From Snodgrassella alvi (GTDB lineage: Bacteria > Pseudomonadota > Gammaproteobacteria > Burkholderiales > Neisseriaceae): a stretch of DNA of 64,000 nucleotides. Below the pieces are notes generated by a model that had not been told where the DNA came from, did no database searches, and saw only the letters and a program-made list of their open reading frames with translations. The position numbers and the translations under genes were made by a program. The stretch spans positions 1 to 64,000 of the forward strand of contig NZ_MEIO01000049.1 of NCBI RefSeq assembly GCF_002777745.1. The letters are read 5' to 3'. The number at the start of each line of letters is the position of its first letter. Position 1 is the first letter of the stretch. Positions 48,100 through 58,322 of the stretch are shown here, one piece after another.

Positions 48100-49448
48100 A
48101 GATTTATGGCAACGATAAAATCAACAATTCGCATGACCAGTCGCAGTGTTCTCATGATATTGATAGAAGCATATTGGGTGCTTGTAAGACGATGCACTCA
48201 GAACATGAGGAACAAGACATAGCGACAGCAAATGCTCAAGCGCCAGTTCCAATAGCAGATTATGATTCCAAAATAGGATTTAAAAGGCATGAAAGTTTAA
48301 AGGCAATGAATCCTAACTATGAAACTGCAAATTATGTGTATAGTAGCAGCATTCAGCCAGATACTGCACAATATAAAAATTATTCAGCTAATCCGATAAA
48401 ACAGGTGATTGCAGAGCCAGTCAGTACTTTTAGTTTGGATATGGATACAGCAAGGTATGCAAATAGCAGGCGATTTATATCCGTGGGCAGCAGTTGTATC
48501 CGGATACCGAGCGGGTAGAAGAGTTTATTAATTATTTTCCAGCGGTTCGATGTATGGTTCGGATAGATTGGATTCATTGAAACATTCATTAAAATTATTG
48601 GTAAACAAGCTGCGCCCACCCAATAAAGCTTCCATTGTTAGCTATGCAGGAAGTGCTGGTGTTGTTTTGGAACCGACATCAGGTGGCAATAAAGCCAAAA
48701 TTCTGGCCGCTACTGATAAATTTGAGGCCAGAGGCAGTACCGCAGGCGGGGAAGAACTGAAACTAGCTTATAAAATGACTGAACATAGCAAAATCAATAG
48801 CGGGATTAATCGGAAATTGCTGGTTACAGATGGTGATTTTAATGTTGGTATTAGTAGCGATGAAGAGTTGAAGGCATTTGTGACTACCGAAAAAGAGTAA
48901 GGGATAACTTTATCCACATTAGGTTTTGGTGACGATATTTTTAATGATGCCATGATGGTGCAGATAGCTGATGCAGGTAATGGTAACTACAGCTATATTG
49001 GCAATCTGAAAGCAGCGCAAAAAGTGGTGCAGCAAGAGATGAGTGCCACCTTAGTGGTTGTAGCAAAAGATGCCACAGCGCAAATAGAATTTAATCAACA
49101 GCAAGTATGGGAGTATCATCAGATTGGCTATGAAAAACGGCAGTTAAAACAGGAAGACTTTGATCATGACAAGGTAGATGCCGGTGATATTGATGCCGGA
49201 AAAAAGTGGATTAGTTTTTACCTATAAACAAGAAAGCGCTGGTTAGCTCCTTTAGCAAAGCTGGAATAGAAGCGCGGTTTACGGCAGCTGTAGCTGCATA
49301 TGGGTAAAAGTTACGTCATAACCCTGAATTGTCTCGGCCACTTTACCAGCAGATAGTCAGCTGGGCGAATAATGCTAAAGATAAAGACCCGCAAAGCTAT
49401 CGCGGTGAGTTTGTACAACTAGTTAAAAAAAGAGACTCTAGACGATAG
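48100..49448 (+). pseudogene. Decayed von Willebrand factor A-domain protein (YfbK-like)
   Basis: Fragments in several frames match vWA-domain lipoproteins of the YfbK type. In order: HSEHEEQDIATANAQ, EPVSTFSLDMDTARYANSRRF, then a one-base shift near 48494 to GQQLYPDTERVEEFINYF. An internal deletion at about 48540 then jumps to SGSMYGSDRLDSLKHSLKLL, so the first Asp of the MIDAS DxSGS is lost. SYAGSAGVVLEPT follows, then an in-frame TAA at 48898-48900, then GITLSTLGFGDDIFNDAMM and KLDAGDIDAGKK-like sequence, and finally QIVSWANNAKDKDPQSYRGEFVQLVKK. The signal peptide region is also missing. Certainly non-functional. Confidence 0.85.
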
Positions 49449-49755
49449 AGAGTAAATGTCAAAGTTAATATCAAAACAGTATTGAAATCATCAGATTCCA
49501 TACAGCAATGATATGGTTTTGCAATTGCTGTGCTTATTTACCTATAAGAGTGAACGGGAATCACTGGATTTGCCTGCATCAAATTAAAAGCCACCTTTAA
49601 AAAGTTAGCTTTTGGTTTTGAATTTCTTTCAAATAATTTTTGTCTTCTCAATATGGATAAGGAAGTGTTAGCATCATTATCATGTAGCCCGAGTGTAATA
49701 TACTAACTTTCTGCAATAAGAATAAATTATTTCAAATATAACTGAATGTAATTCA

Positions 49756-50673
49756 ATGCACCTACCTATTTCTAAATTAATGAGCGGTTTGAAGAAACGC
49801 ATACACATTTTGGCTTGGTTAGCCTTAGTTGCTCTATTTATTGGCCAGTTGGGTTCTGTATATTGGATATTTGAACTGTTTTCGCACTTCACCCCGTTTT
49901 ATGTGCTGTTATTTTTTCTGGTATGTTTTTGTTGTCCAAGCAAAAAACAGCGTTTAGTGTTTGCTATTGTTGCTGCTGCTGGTTGTTATTGGTGTTTAAC
50001 ACCATGGTTCAATACTCATTCAGCCGATACCACGCAAGCAAAACCTGTACGTTTCTTGAGCTATAACGTGTTGAATATCAATGCGTATATAGATACTGAA
50101 AGCAAATGGCTGTTGAGAAATAATAGTGATATTATTTTTCTGACGGAAACTTCTCTGGCTTGGGGTACGGCACTTCAGCCATTGGCAGCAACTACCCAGC
50201 ATTGTGCCGAGTATAATGATTCTCCTTTTGGTATGGCTCTGTATTCACATCTGCCTTTAACAAGCTGTGAAGTACGCTATACCACCGATAACGATATTTA
50301 TCCCTATATCCGCGCCCAACTGCAAAATGGTCTGGTGGTATATGGTATTCATCCGCCACCGCCGATTACCGCGACACTGGTACAAGAGCGCAATAATCAG
50401 TTGCAGGCACTAGCTACCATGATTAAGCAGGAAAAAAATAATGTCATCGTGCTGGGTGATATGAATATCAGTGCTTTTTCACCAGTTTTTCGTGATTTTA
50501 TTCAGGCAGCTGATGTACATCTGACCAGCCCGCGAGCGCGGCCAACCTGGCTGCCAGCTTTGCTGTCGATTGACCATGCACTGGTACGGCAACCAGATAA
50601 AATAGTGGCGACAGGGAGCTATAGCTGGCATGGCTCCGACCATAAAGCGATATGGATTAGTTATGTGCCATGA
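49756..50673 (+). CDS. Membrane-anchored endonuclease/exonuclease/phosphatase-fold protein
   Basis: A 305-residue protein. Two to three hydrophobic segments (about 18-40, 45-60 and 68-85) precede an EEP catalytic domain with VRFLSYNVLNIN, IIFLTETSLAW, NNVIVLGDMNISAFSP and the final SWHGSDHKAIW, which supply the Asn, Glu, Asp/Asn and His of the metal site. Such proteins are predicted hydrolases of phosphodiesters or phosphoinositides facing the periplasm. The exact start (49756 or an ATG at 49780) is unclear. Substrate unknown. Confidence 0.9.
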   Translation: MHLPISKLMSGLKKRIHILAWLALVALFIGQLGSVYWIFELFSHFTPFYVLLFFLVCFCCPSKKQRLVFAIVAAAGCYWCLTPWFNTHSADTTQAKPVRFLSYNVLNINAYIDTESKWLLRNNSDIIFLTETSLAWGTALQPLAATTQHCAEYNDSPFGMALYSHLPLTSCEVRYTTDNDIYPYIRAQLQNGLVVYGIHPPPPITATLVQERNNQLQALATMIKQEKNNVIVLGDMNISAFSPVFRDFIQAADVHLTSPRARPTWLPALLSIDHALVRQPDKIVATGSYSWHGSDHKAIWISYVP

Positions 50674-51101
50674 CATTGTATAGACAGGAAAAAATAAACA
50701 CCTATCTCCGAATTAATACATAGTACCATAACCTCTGTCTTCGAATACTGAACAGGAATTGTCCAACCTGAAAATGATTTCATGAATTATGTCATTAAAT
50801 ATTATTCAGATTTAACAGCCGCTATAAACATATGGTTCGTCGGGTGCGGGTTGCTCGTATGTACTTTGTATAAATAACCTATACAGTATCGCTTGTATGG
50901 TGCATAAGATAGGGTATGGACAAATATATGTCGCCATTGATGTGAAAAGCAAAATTCCGGCTTGAGTTGTTGTTATAGGTAATGATTTATCTCGACTAGT
51001 ATAATCTGCGTATAATCAGCTTCGTTTAGCACGTATGGCTAGTTAGCCAATTATTTTCAAATCAGGCATCCTGATTTACCGGATTATTAAATGGCATTAA
51101 T
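50674..51101. other. Intergenic stretch upstream of pdxY
   Basis: About 430 bases with no recognisable gene or structured RNA; presumably contains the pdxY promoter near its right end. Confidence 0.5.
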
Positions 51102-51968
51102 ATGAAAAATATACTTTCAATTCAGTCTCATGTGGTATTTGGCCATGCCGGCAACAGTGCTACAGTGTTTCCAATCCGTCGTTTAGGAGTGAATGTCTGG
51201 CCATTAAATACTGTACAGTTTTCCAATCATACCCAATATCAGCAATGGAAAGGTACGGTAATGCCAGCTTCGCATTTGCTGGATATTGTCGATGGCATTG
51301 CAGCAATTGATGAACTGAAAAATTGTGATGCAGTATTAAGTGGCTATATGGGGTCAGCCGAACAGGGCAATGCCATTATTGATATTGTCAAGAAAGTGAA
51401 GCAGACTAATCCGCACGCAATTTATTTCTGTGATCCAGTTATGGGACATCCAGAAAAAGGTTGTATTGTGGCTGGTGGTGTGGCTGAATTTTTATGTGAT
51501 ATAGCATTGCCATTGAGCGATATGATTGCTCCAAACCTGTTTGAGCTAGAAGAGTTAAACAACAGACAACGCATTCATAATATTGAAGAGGCTATTGCAG
51601 CCTGCCGCGCGTTATGTAATCAAGGGCCCAAGGCTGTGCTGGTAAAGCATCTGAGTCGCGCTGGTTATCAGACCGACCGTTTCGAAATGCTGCTGGTTAC
51701 TCATGAAGCAGTTTGGCATATTCATCGACCGTTGGTCGATTTTGGAGCGCGCCAGCCCGTAGGTGTAGGTGACATGACCAGTGGAATTTTTCTGGCAGAT
51801 TACCTGTCTGGTAAATCTCTGCTTGAGTCGTTTGAACATACTACCGCAGCAGTTTATGGTGTAATGCTGGAAACCTTAAAACGCCAGCAGTATGAGTTGC
51901 AAGTGGTTGCAGCACAGAATGAAATCGCTCAGCCAACATATCAGTTTAAGGCTGAAAAAATAGCCTGA
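51102..51968 (+). CDS. pdxY: Pyridoxal kinase PdxY
   Basis: A 288-residue ribokinase-fold enzyme that phosphorylates pyridoxal to PLP in B6 salvage. [58 protein letters not shown] and the catalytic [15 protein letters not shown] (anion hole, Asp base) are intact. ATG at 51102 gives [11 protein letters not shown]. Ends with its own terminator; the PLP-binding YggS gene converges on it. Confidence 0.96.
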   Translation: MKNILSIQSHVVFGHAGNSATVFPIRRLGVNVWPLNTVQFSNHTQYQQWKGTVMPASHLLDIVDGIAAIDELKNCDAVLSGYMGSAEQGNAIIDIVKKVKQTNPHAIYFCDPVMGHPEKGCIVAGGVAEFLCDIALPLSDMIAPNLFELEELNNRQRIHNIEEAIAACRALCNQGPKAVLVKHLSRAGYQTDRFEMLLVTHEAVWHIHRPLVDFGARQPVGVGDMTSGIFLADYLSGKSLLESFEHTTAAVYGVMLETLKRQQYELQVVAAQNEIAQPTYQFKAEKIA

Positions 51969-52011
51969 TCTGTGTATAGGTTTTAACCAATATTGGCTAT
52001 TGCAGTTTTAC

Positions 52012-52044
52012 TGCCGGTAAGAAATACTTACCGGCATAATTTTT
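52012..52044 (+). terminator. Terminator of pdxY
   Basis: TGCCGGTAAG at 52012-52021 pairs with CTTACCGGCA at 52027-52036 around AAATA and is followed by TAATTTTT. Convergent with yggS, so it may also limit antisense transcription. Confidence 0.88.
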
Positions 52045-52086
52045 ATCTGATTTCTTTGTTTTTAATTAATTATTTTCTATGTGTTC

Positions 52087-52782
52087 CTAGCTGCGGCGGC
52101 CGAAAATAGCACTACCTACCCGTACATGGGTAGCGCCACAGGCAATCGCGGTATTTAAGTCCGCACTCATACCCATAGACAGCACATCAACGGCAAATCC
52201 TGCCTCACACAGTTGCTGCAATAAGGTTTGCATCTGGTTGAATTGCTGTCTCAGTTCAATCTCGGTGCTATTGGCTTTAGCCACACACATCAGACCGCGC
52301 AGTTTCAGACGTGGAAAAGAGCTGATGGTTGTGGCCAAAGTCAGTAATTCGGCACTGTCTGTGCTAATACCATGCTTATTAGCTTCGGCAGCAATATTAA
52401 CCTCAATACAGACATTTAGTGGCGGTAAATGTTCTGGACGCTGTTCGTGCAGCCGCCGGGCAATTTTCTCACGATCAATGGTATGCACCCATTGTGCCCG
52501 TTCTGCCACAATGCGGCTTTTATTTGACTGAATATGGCCAATCATGTGCCAGACAATATCCAAATCGGCCAGTAGGCTGGTTTTTTCAGTGAATTCCTGA
52601 ATATAGTTTTCACCAAAATCACGTTGGCCAGCCTGATACAGAGTAGCGATATCATTGACAGGAAAGGTTTTACTGACAGCGATGAGTTGTATAGACTGGG
52701 GTGCTGCGGTTTGCTGACGCACACTGATTATGTCAGCCAGTACCTGCTGCCAGTGTTTAATTAGAGAGTCTGCATTTTTCAT
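52087..52782 (-). CDS. yggS: YggS/PROSC-family PLP-binding protein
   Basis: A 231-residue single-domain PLP barrel protein for pyridoxal phosphate homeostasis. The PLP lysine lies in IQLIAVSKTFP near residue 40; RDFGENYIQEFTEKT, WHMIGHIQSNKS, RGLMCVAKAN and LSMGMSADLNTAI and THVRVGSAIFGRR complete the family pattern. It lacks the second domain of alanine racemase. Commonly located near pilT in Proteobacteria, as here. Confidence 0.97.
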   Translation of the reverse strand: MKNADSLIKHWQQVLADIISVRQQTAAPQSIQLIAVSKTFPVNDIATLYQAGQRDFGENYIQEFTEKTSLLADLDIVWHMIGHIQSNKSRIVAERAQWVHTIDREKIARRLHEQRPEHLPPLNVCIEVNIAAEANKHGISTDSAELLTLATTISSFPRLKLRGLMCVAKANSTEIELRQQFNQMQTLLQQLCEAGFAVDVLSMGMSADLNTAIACGATHVRVGSAIFGRRS

Positions 52783-52940
52783 ATTGAATAATATTTTCAG
52801 TTTTTTGGATTCAATCTAGCTGTTTTTATATAAATTTTATCAAGGTGACAAATATTTTCATTTTAAAGAGACGCTAACTTGATTAGAATAAGAATAATAT
52901 TTTATGCCTGCATGACGTGGGCAAGCATAACGGAGTAAAT

Positions 52941-53984
52941 ATGCAGCTAACAGATTTATTGGCCTTCGGCGTTAAAAATAAAGCTTCCGACTTGCATCTG
53001 AGTGCTGGTCTGCCTCCCATGATACGCGTTAATGGTGATATTCGCCGTATTAATCTGCCCGAACAGAGTGCAGAAGAAGTAGGCAAAATGATTGCCTCTA
53101 TCATGAACGATTATCAGCGCAAGGATTATCAGCAAAATCTGGAAACGGACTTTTCGTTTGAATTACCCAATGTATCGCGGTTTCGTGTCAATGCTTTCAA
53201 CACTGAACGCGGTCCCGCCGCTGTTATGCGTACTATTCCCAGTAAAGTTCTCACACTTGAAGAACTCAGAGCACCAGCGATTTTTCAGAAAATCGCAGAG
53301 AAGCCACGTGGACTGGTGCTGGTAACTGGACCTACCGGTTCCGGTAAATCAACCACGCTGGCTGCAATGATTGATTACATTAATAATAATGATGCTGGAC
53401 ATATTCTAACAATTGAAGACCCGATTGAGTTTGTACACCAGAGTAAAAAATCGTTGGTAAACCAGCGCGAATTGCATCAACATACACACAGTTTTGCTAA
53501 TGCTTTGCGTTCAGCCCTGCGTGAAGACCCAGATGTGATTCTGGTGGGGGAAATGCGTGATCCAGAAACCATTGGCTTGGCTCTAACAGCTGCTGAAACC
53601 GGTCACCTTGTGTTCGGTACCTTGCATACCACAGGTGCGGCCAAAACAATTGACCGTATTGTGGATGTATTTCCGGCAGGCGAAAAAGAAATGGTTCGCT
53701 CCATGCTTTCGGAAAGCTTGCAGGCAGTGATTTCCCAGACTCTGTTAAAAACCAAGGATGGCAATGGTCGTGTGGCAGCTCACGAAATCATGATCAGTAC
53801 ACCGGCAGTACGTAATCTGATCCGTGAGAATAAGATTGCTCAGATTAATTCTACCTTGCAGACCGGACAGAAAGTCGGGATGCAGACACTGGATCAGTGT
53901 TTACAGCAATTGCTGCGCGAAGGACGTATCAGTTTAGAAGTTGCCCGTTCCAAAGCAGCGAATCCAGACCAATTGGTGGGATAA
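52941..53984 (+). CDS. pilT: Pilus retraction ATPase PilT
   Basis: About 347 residues. N-terminal PAS-like domain with KASDLHLSAGLPPMIRVNGD, then the RecA-like domain: Walker A GPTGSGKSTT near residue 135, Asp box EDPIEF, Walker B DPDVILVGEMRD, His box TGHLVFGTLHTTGA and the AIRNLIRE-like VRNLIRENK. It pulls pili back for twitching motility and DNA uptake. ATG at 52941 with CGGAG five bases upstream is preferred to an upstream frame start at 52917. Confidence 0.98.
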   Translation: MQLTDLLAFGVKNKASDLHLSAGLPPMIRVNGDIRRINLPEQSAEEVGKMIASIMNDYQRKDYQQNLETDFSFELPNVSRFRVNAFNTERGPAAVMRTIPSKVLTLEELRAPAIFQKIAEKPRGLVLVTGPTGSGKSTTLAAMIDYINNNDAGHILTIEDPIEFVHQSKKSLVNQRELHQHTHSFANALRSALREDPDVILVGEMRDPETIGLALTAAETGHLVFGTLHTTGAAKTIDRIVDVFPAGEKEMVRSMLSESLQAVISQTLLKTKDGNGRVAAHEIMISTPAVRNLIRENKIAQINSTLQTGQKVGMQTLDQCLQQLLREGRISLEVARSKAANPDQLVG

Positions 53985-54019
53985 TTATCTATCTTTTTTA
54001 TTTAGGAAGGCGTGTTGCT

Positions 54020-55546
54020 ATGGGTATGTTGAAAGACTCCACCAAAGAGTCCGGTTTATCTGATTTACTCGCAGATATGGTTAATCAGTATCAACATCCC
54101 GCCGCTACTACAGCGACGGTCACCTCTACAGCGACGGTCACCTCGACTTCCAGCGCAGTAGTTACTCCGGTTGTTCCCTCTGATGCAGCGGAACAACCGG
54201 TATCACCGGCCAAATCGGCTACAAAGGCAACAACGGGAATAGTTGCAGAAGAGGTGTCAGCACCGGTTGCTGAAAAAATACCCACACCTGCTTCACTTGC
54301 ATCTGAGATCAAAAAAACAGCAAAATCCAGAAATACAATGACAGAATCATATAAAACAGATATCAGTCCAAGCGCTGCTGCCAGTACACCGCCTCCTGTC
54401 ACACTGGAGCGGGAAACTGTCCATATTCATCCAGTGCTGGAAAAAATGGCTGTGGAAGCTGTACGATTGAATGCAGCAGATATCTTTATCAGCCCGGGTT
54501 TTCCTCCATCTTGGAAAATTGATGGCAAGATTGTGCCCGCACCGACTAAACCATTAACAGGAGAAGAAACCGCTAAAATTGCCATGTCAACCATGACAAC
54601 GGCGCAACGTCAGCGGTTCATGGCAGAGCTGGACTTGAACTACAGCATAATAGCCAAAAATGGCGTGCGTTTCAGGGTTAATGCCTATCATGAGCAGAGT
54701 AGGGTTGGTTTGGTATTACGCCGGATTACTACCGATATTCCCACTACTCAGAGCCTTTTTCTGCCGCCAGTGTTAGATGAGCTGGTAATGAAAAAACGTG
54801 GTCTGATTATTCTGGCAGGTCCTACTGGTAGCGGTAAATCCACCACTATGGCCGCTATGCTGGACTATCGCAATGCAAATTCTGCTGGCCATATTCTGAC
54901 CATCGAAGATCCGATTGAATACGTCCACAAACCCAAGAAAAGTATCATTACCCATCGTGAAGTAGGTGTGGATACCTTAAGTTGGGACAATGCCATGCAA
55001 AGTGCCTTGCGTGAAGCGCCTGATGTTGTATGTGTGGGAGAGGTGCGCAGTGATGAAAGCATGGAGTATGCGTTGAAAATGGCGCAAACTGGTCACCTGT
55101 GTTTCTTTACCTTGCATGCCAGTAGTGCTAATCAGGCCATTGAACGTATTATGAATTTTTATCCGGAGGAACAGCATAAACAGGTGCTGATGGATCTGGC
55201 TCTGAATCTGGTATGTATTATTGGCCAGCGTCTGGCCACGAAAAAAGATGGCAAAGGCCGCCGCGCTGTGACTGACCTGTTAATTAATACAGCTACTGTT
55301 CAGGACTATATCTATAAGGGTAAATTAATGCAGATAAAAGAACTGATGGCCAAAGCAGGTAATGATGGTATGCAAACTTTCGATCAATGTCTGTTCCAAT
55401 TATATGTTGATGGTATCATTGATTTTGAAGAAGCTTTGCGTCAATCTGATTCGCCGAATGATTTACGCTTGCGGATTAATCTGTATGAGCAGGGTGAAAA
55501 AGGTGCAGCAATTTTCGATACGGGAGCAGAATTAAACCTGATTTAG
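54020..55546 (+). CDS. pilU: PilT-like ATPase PilU with a long Thr/Ala/Val/Pro-rich N-terminal extension
   Basis: About 508 residues, far longer than typical PilU (about 380). After an N-terminal LKDSTKESGLSDLLADMVNQY come about 100 low-complexity residues (ATTATVTSTATVTS... to about residue 130). A standard PilT/PilU core follows: AADIFISPGFPPSWKIDGK, Walker A GPTGSGKST near residue 266, EDPIEYVH, PDVVCVGEVRS and TGHLCFFTLHASSANQA. It lies 35 bases after pilT. PilU assists retraction with PilT. GGAAGG precedes the ATG by nine bases. The extension's role is unknown. Confidence 0.94.
   Translation: MGMLKDSTKESGLSDLLADMVNQYQHPAATTATVTSTATVTSTSSAVVTPVVPSDAAEQPVSPAKSATKATTGIVAEEVSAPVAEKIPTPASLASEIKKTAKSRNTMTESYKTDISPSAAASTPPPVTLERETVHIHPVLEKMAVEAVRLNAADIFISPGFPPSWKIDGKIVPAPTKPLTGEETAKIAMSTMTTAQRQRFMAELDLNYSIIAKNGVRFRVNAYHEQSRVGLVLRRITTDIPTTQSLFLPPVLDELVMKKRGLIILAGPTGSGKSTTMAAMLDYRNANSAGHILTIEDPIEYVHKPKKSIITHREVGVDTLSWDNAMQSALREAPDVVCVGEVRSDESMEYALKMAQTGHLCFFTLHASSANQAIERIMNFYPEEQHKQVLMDLALNLVCIIGQRLATKKDGKGRRAVTDLLINTATVQDYIYKGKLMQIKELMAKAGNDGMQTFDQCLFQLYVDGIIDFEEALRQSDSPNDLRLRINLYEQGEKGAAIFDTGAELNLI
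54108..54143 (+). repeat. 18-bp tandem duplication inside pilU extension
   Basis: CTACAGCGACGGTCACCT occurs twice in a row, encoding TATVTS twice. The unit is divisible by three, so copy-number change would alter length without breaking the frame. Confidence 0.9.
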
Positions 55547-55586
55547 ACTGAAGTCGATCCTTTAATTTATTATTACTCTTATCATT

Positions 55587-55620
55587 CAGGCAAAGCAACC
55601 AGCTTTGCCTGTTGTATTAT
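55587..55620 (+). terminator. Terminator of pilT-pilU
   Basis: CAGGCAAAGC at 55587-55596 pairs perfectly with GCTTTGCCTG at 55602-55611 around AACCA; the tail TTGTATTAT is moderately T-rich. It lies 40 bases after the pilU stop. Confidence 0.8.
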
Positions 55621-55666
55621 AGGTTGCACTTCATCCAACCTGTGCACTTATATCACGGAATACTAA

Positions 55667-56377
<711 letters not shown>

Positions 56378-56497
56378 CTAACAGGTATAGCCAATATACA
56401 GTAACATTATTTATTCAGCTGGCGAAATCCGCTTTTACAGAGTATTTGATTTTCCTGCCAGTACCAATTCTATTTTTCGTAATTAAGCAGTATAAGT

Positions 56498-57049
56498 ATG
56501 CAAACACAGCAGTCAGAGCAAACTACTACCCGTATCTTAGGTGTTGATCCCGGGAGTCGTGTTACCGGTTTTGGGGTTATTGATGTAATCGGTCGCCAGC
56601 ATATCTACGTTGCCTCTGGTTGTATTAAAACCACTGTGGGCGCTACTCTGGCTGAGCGTATCCGGGTGATTGTGCATAACCTACGGGAAGTTATTGCAAC
56701 TTATCAGCCAACACAAACTGCTGTAGAACAGGTATTTGTTAATGTTAATCCAGCAGCCACACTGGTGTTAGGACAGGCGCGAGGCGCAGTAATCGCCGCA
56801 TTGACATTAGGTGAATTACCAGTGTTTGAATATACTGCCCTACAGGTAAAACAGGCAGTAGTAGGGCAGGGTAAAGCAGCCAAAGAGCAGGTACAGCACA
56901 TGGTGGTACAAATGCTATCCTTGTCTGGTACACCACAGGCAGATGCTGCGGATGCACTGGCTGTGGCTCTAACTCATGCATTACGCAATTATAGTCTGGC
57001 ATCCAGAATTCAACAGGGGCTAACCATTAAATCCGGCCGTTTCCGTTAA
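56498..57049 (+). CDS. ruvC: Crossover junction endodeoxyribonuclease RuvC
   Basis: A 183-residue Holliday-junction resolvase. Catalytic acids are in [18 protein letters not shown] (D near residue 16), [22 protein letters not shown] (E near 73) and [14 protein letters not shown] (two Asp near 148). Complete; a short C-terminal tail follows. ruvA and ruvB are not beside it. Confidence 0.97.
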   Translation: MQTQQSEQTTTRILGVDPGSRVTGFGVIDVIGRQHIYVASGCIKTTVGATLAERIRVIVHNLREVIATYQPTQTAVEQVFVNVNPAATLVLGQARGAVIAALTLGELPVFEYTALQVKQAVVGQGKAAKEQVQHMVVQMLSLSGTPQADAADALAVALTHALRNYSLASRIQQGLTIKSGRFR

Positions 57050-57185
57050 ATCATGTAAGCCAGACAATATCTTGCTATTTTTTTAAATGATTACTTTGCG
57101 CATTGACAAAATTAATTATTCTGACTGACCTTTGCCTTAAATAGTAAGATCAATAATCAAATCCGATTTCTTATATACCTTGAAT

Positions 57186-57971
57186 CTATAAAGCTGTAGG
57201 AGGGAGATAAATTGTAAATTTATTAATTGGTTGAAGCAGAACACTATACGGGTGCTGCTGTTCATCCTCATTAACCAATTTCATCCGGCTTAACAGACCA
57301 AATTGCGCTGATTCAAGTTTTGCCGGTTTCACGTCCAGACGATCATGCCAAACCCGATAAGTACCCAATTTACCATTGCGACGGTAGTAAAAACCCGCCA
57401 GTGGGTGAGTCAGATAGACCAGAGCTGTTTCGGTATCAGGAAAACCCTGAAAATGAAATTCCTGATCAGGGTACTGGCTTAATTGTACTTGTGCGGGAGC
57501 CCAATCTGCCTGAGTATGCATTTCATAGTGACGATAACAGCCAGAATTCTGGTCGAAGCCACAATTAAAACTCATTTTGCCGGGGTGCCACGGTAGCTTC
57601 CACACATGACGTGGCACCATAATAGTCCAAGAATCCAGCGTTGTACCAAGAAACCAGACACAGCGTTCTCCAGTAGCGGTATCAATAATATAAATCCGGT
57701 AATTAGTTTGTCCCATAGTAAAAACAGGAAAAGGATAAACCGCCGAGGTAAAATCCACATCCATAAATGGCACAACAGATAGCAAACCTTTTTCCTGCCC
57801 ATCAATTATGACACTATCCAGCTGGAAACGAGGGGGGAATAATCCGGCAAATTTATCTGCATCGACCGCATAAGTAATAATGGCAAAATGTTTTAATTTA
57901 CAGTCCACATCAATTCCAGACGGTACTGGACGTGGATGTAGAAAATCCTTAAATTTAAGCGGCGCTAGCAT
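57186..57971 (-). CDS. DUF2071/acetoacetate-decarboxylase-like protein
   Basis: A 261-residue soluble protein. ADKFAGLFPPRFQLDSVIIDGQEKGLLSVVPF resembles the DUF2071 (YqjF-like) fold, a relative of acetoacetate decarboxylase; FPVFTMGQTNYRIYIID and VPRHVWKLPWHPGKMSF continue the fold. No enzyme activity is known for the family. It is flanked by unrelated genes and a 350-base AT-rich gap upstream. A run of six G (C on the coding strand) occurs in the FPPRF codons. Confidence 0.75.
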   Translation of the reverse strand: MLAPLKFKDFLHPRPVPSGIDVDCKLKHFAIITYAVDADKFAGLFPPRFQLDSVIIDGQEKGLLSVVPFMDVDFTSAVYPFPVFTMGQTNYRIYIIDTATGERCVWFLGTTLDSWTIMVPRHVWKLPWHPGKMSFNCGFDQNSGCYRHYEMHTQADWAPAQVQLSQYPDQEFHFQGFPDTETALVYLTHPLAGFYYRRNGKLGTYRVWHDRLDVKPAKLESAQFGLLSRMKLVNEDEQQHPYSVLLQPINKFTIYLPPTAL

Positions 57972-58322
57972 ATATATATCCTTGATTCTCGTCTGGAAAG
58001 TCTAAATAACATCAAATCACAATAGAATCCATATGATTAAGTATACATAAAAAATTTACAAAATCAAACAAAAATTTATATATATTTTCTATAAAAATAA
58101 TATCCAGCGTATCTGAGTTTTAATTTATATCTGAAATAAAGGAAATTTTAGTACAGAGGCTTAAAATAAAAAATAACATATAATAATTAATATTTTATAT
58201 ATTTAAGATCAATGATCATATTTCATATAAATAATAATCTGCGGCAGTATTTAAATAATCCATTGTTCTATAAACTTACTTTTGTCATAATCATCACATA
58301 ATAAATTGTAAAGATAATGTAA
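57972..58322. other. AT-rich divergent region between DUF2071 gene and dprA
   Basis: About 350 bases, almost entirely A and T around 58070-58230. Divergent promoters must lie here. No RNA gene or coding sequence recognised. Confidence 0.5.

Noticed and set aside
54091-54402. A 103-residue antisense ORF opposite the pilU linker
   Set aside because: Low-complexity shadow of the Thr/Ala/Val-rich extension.
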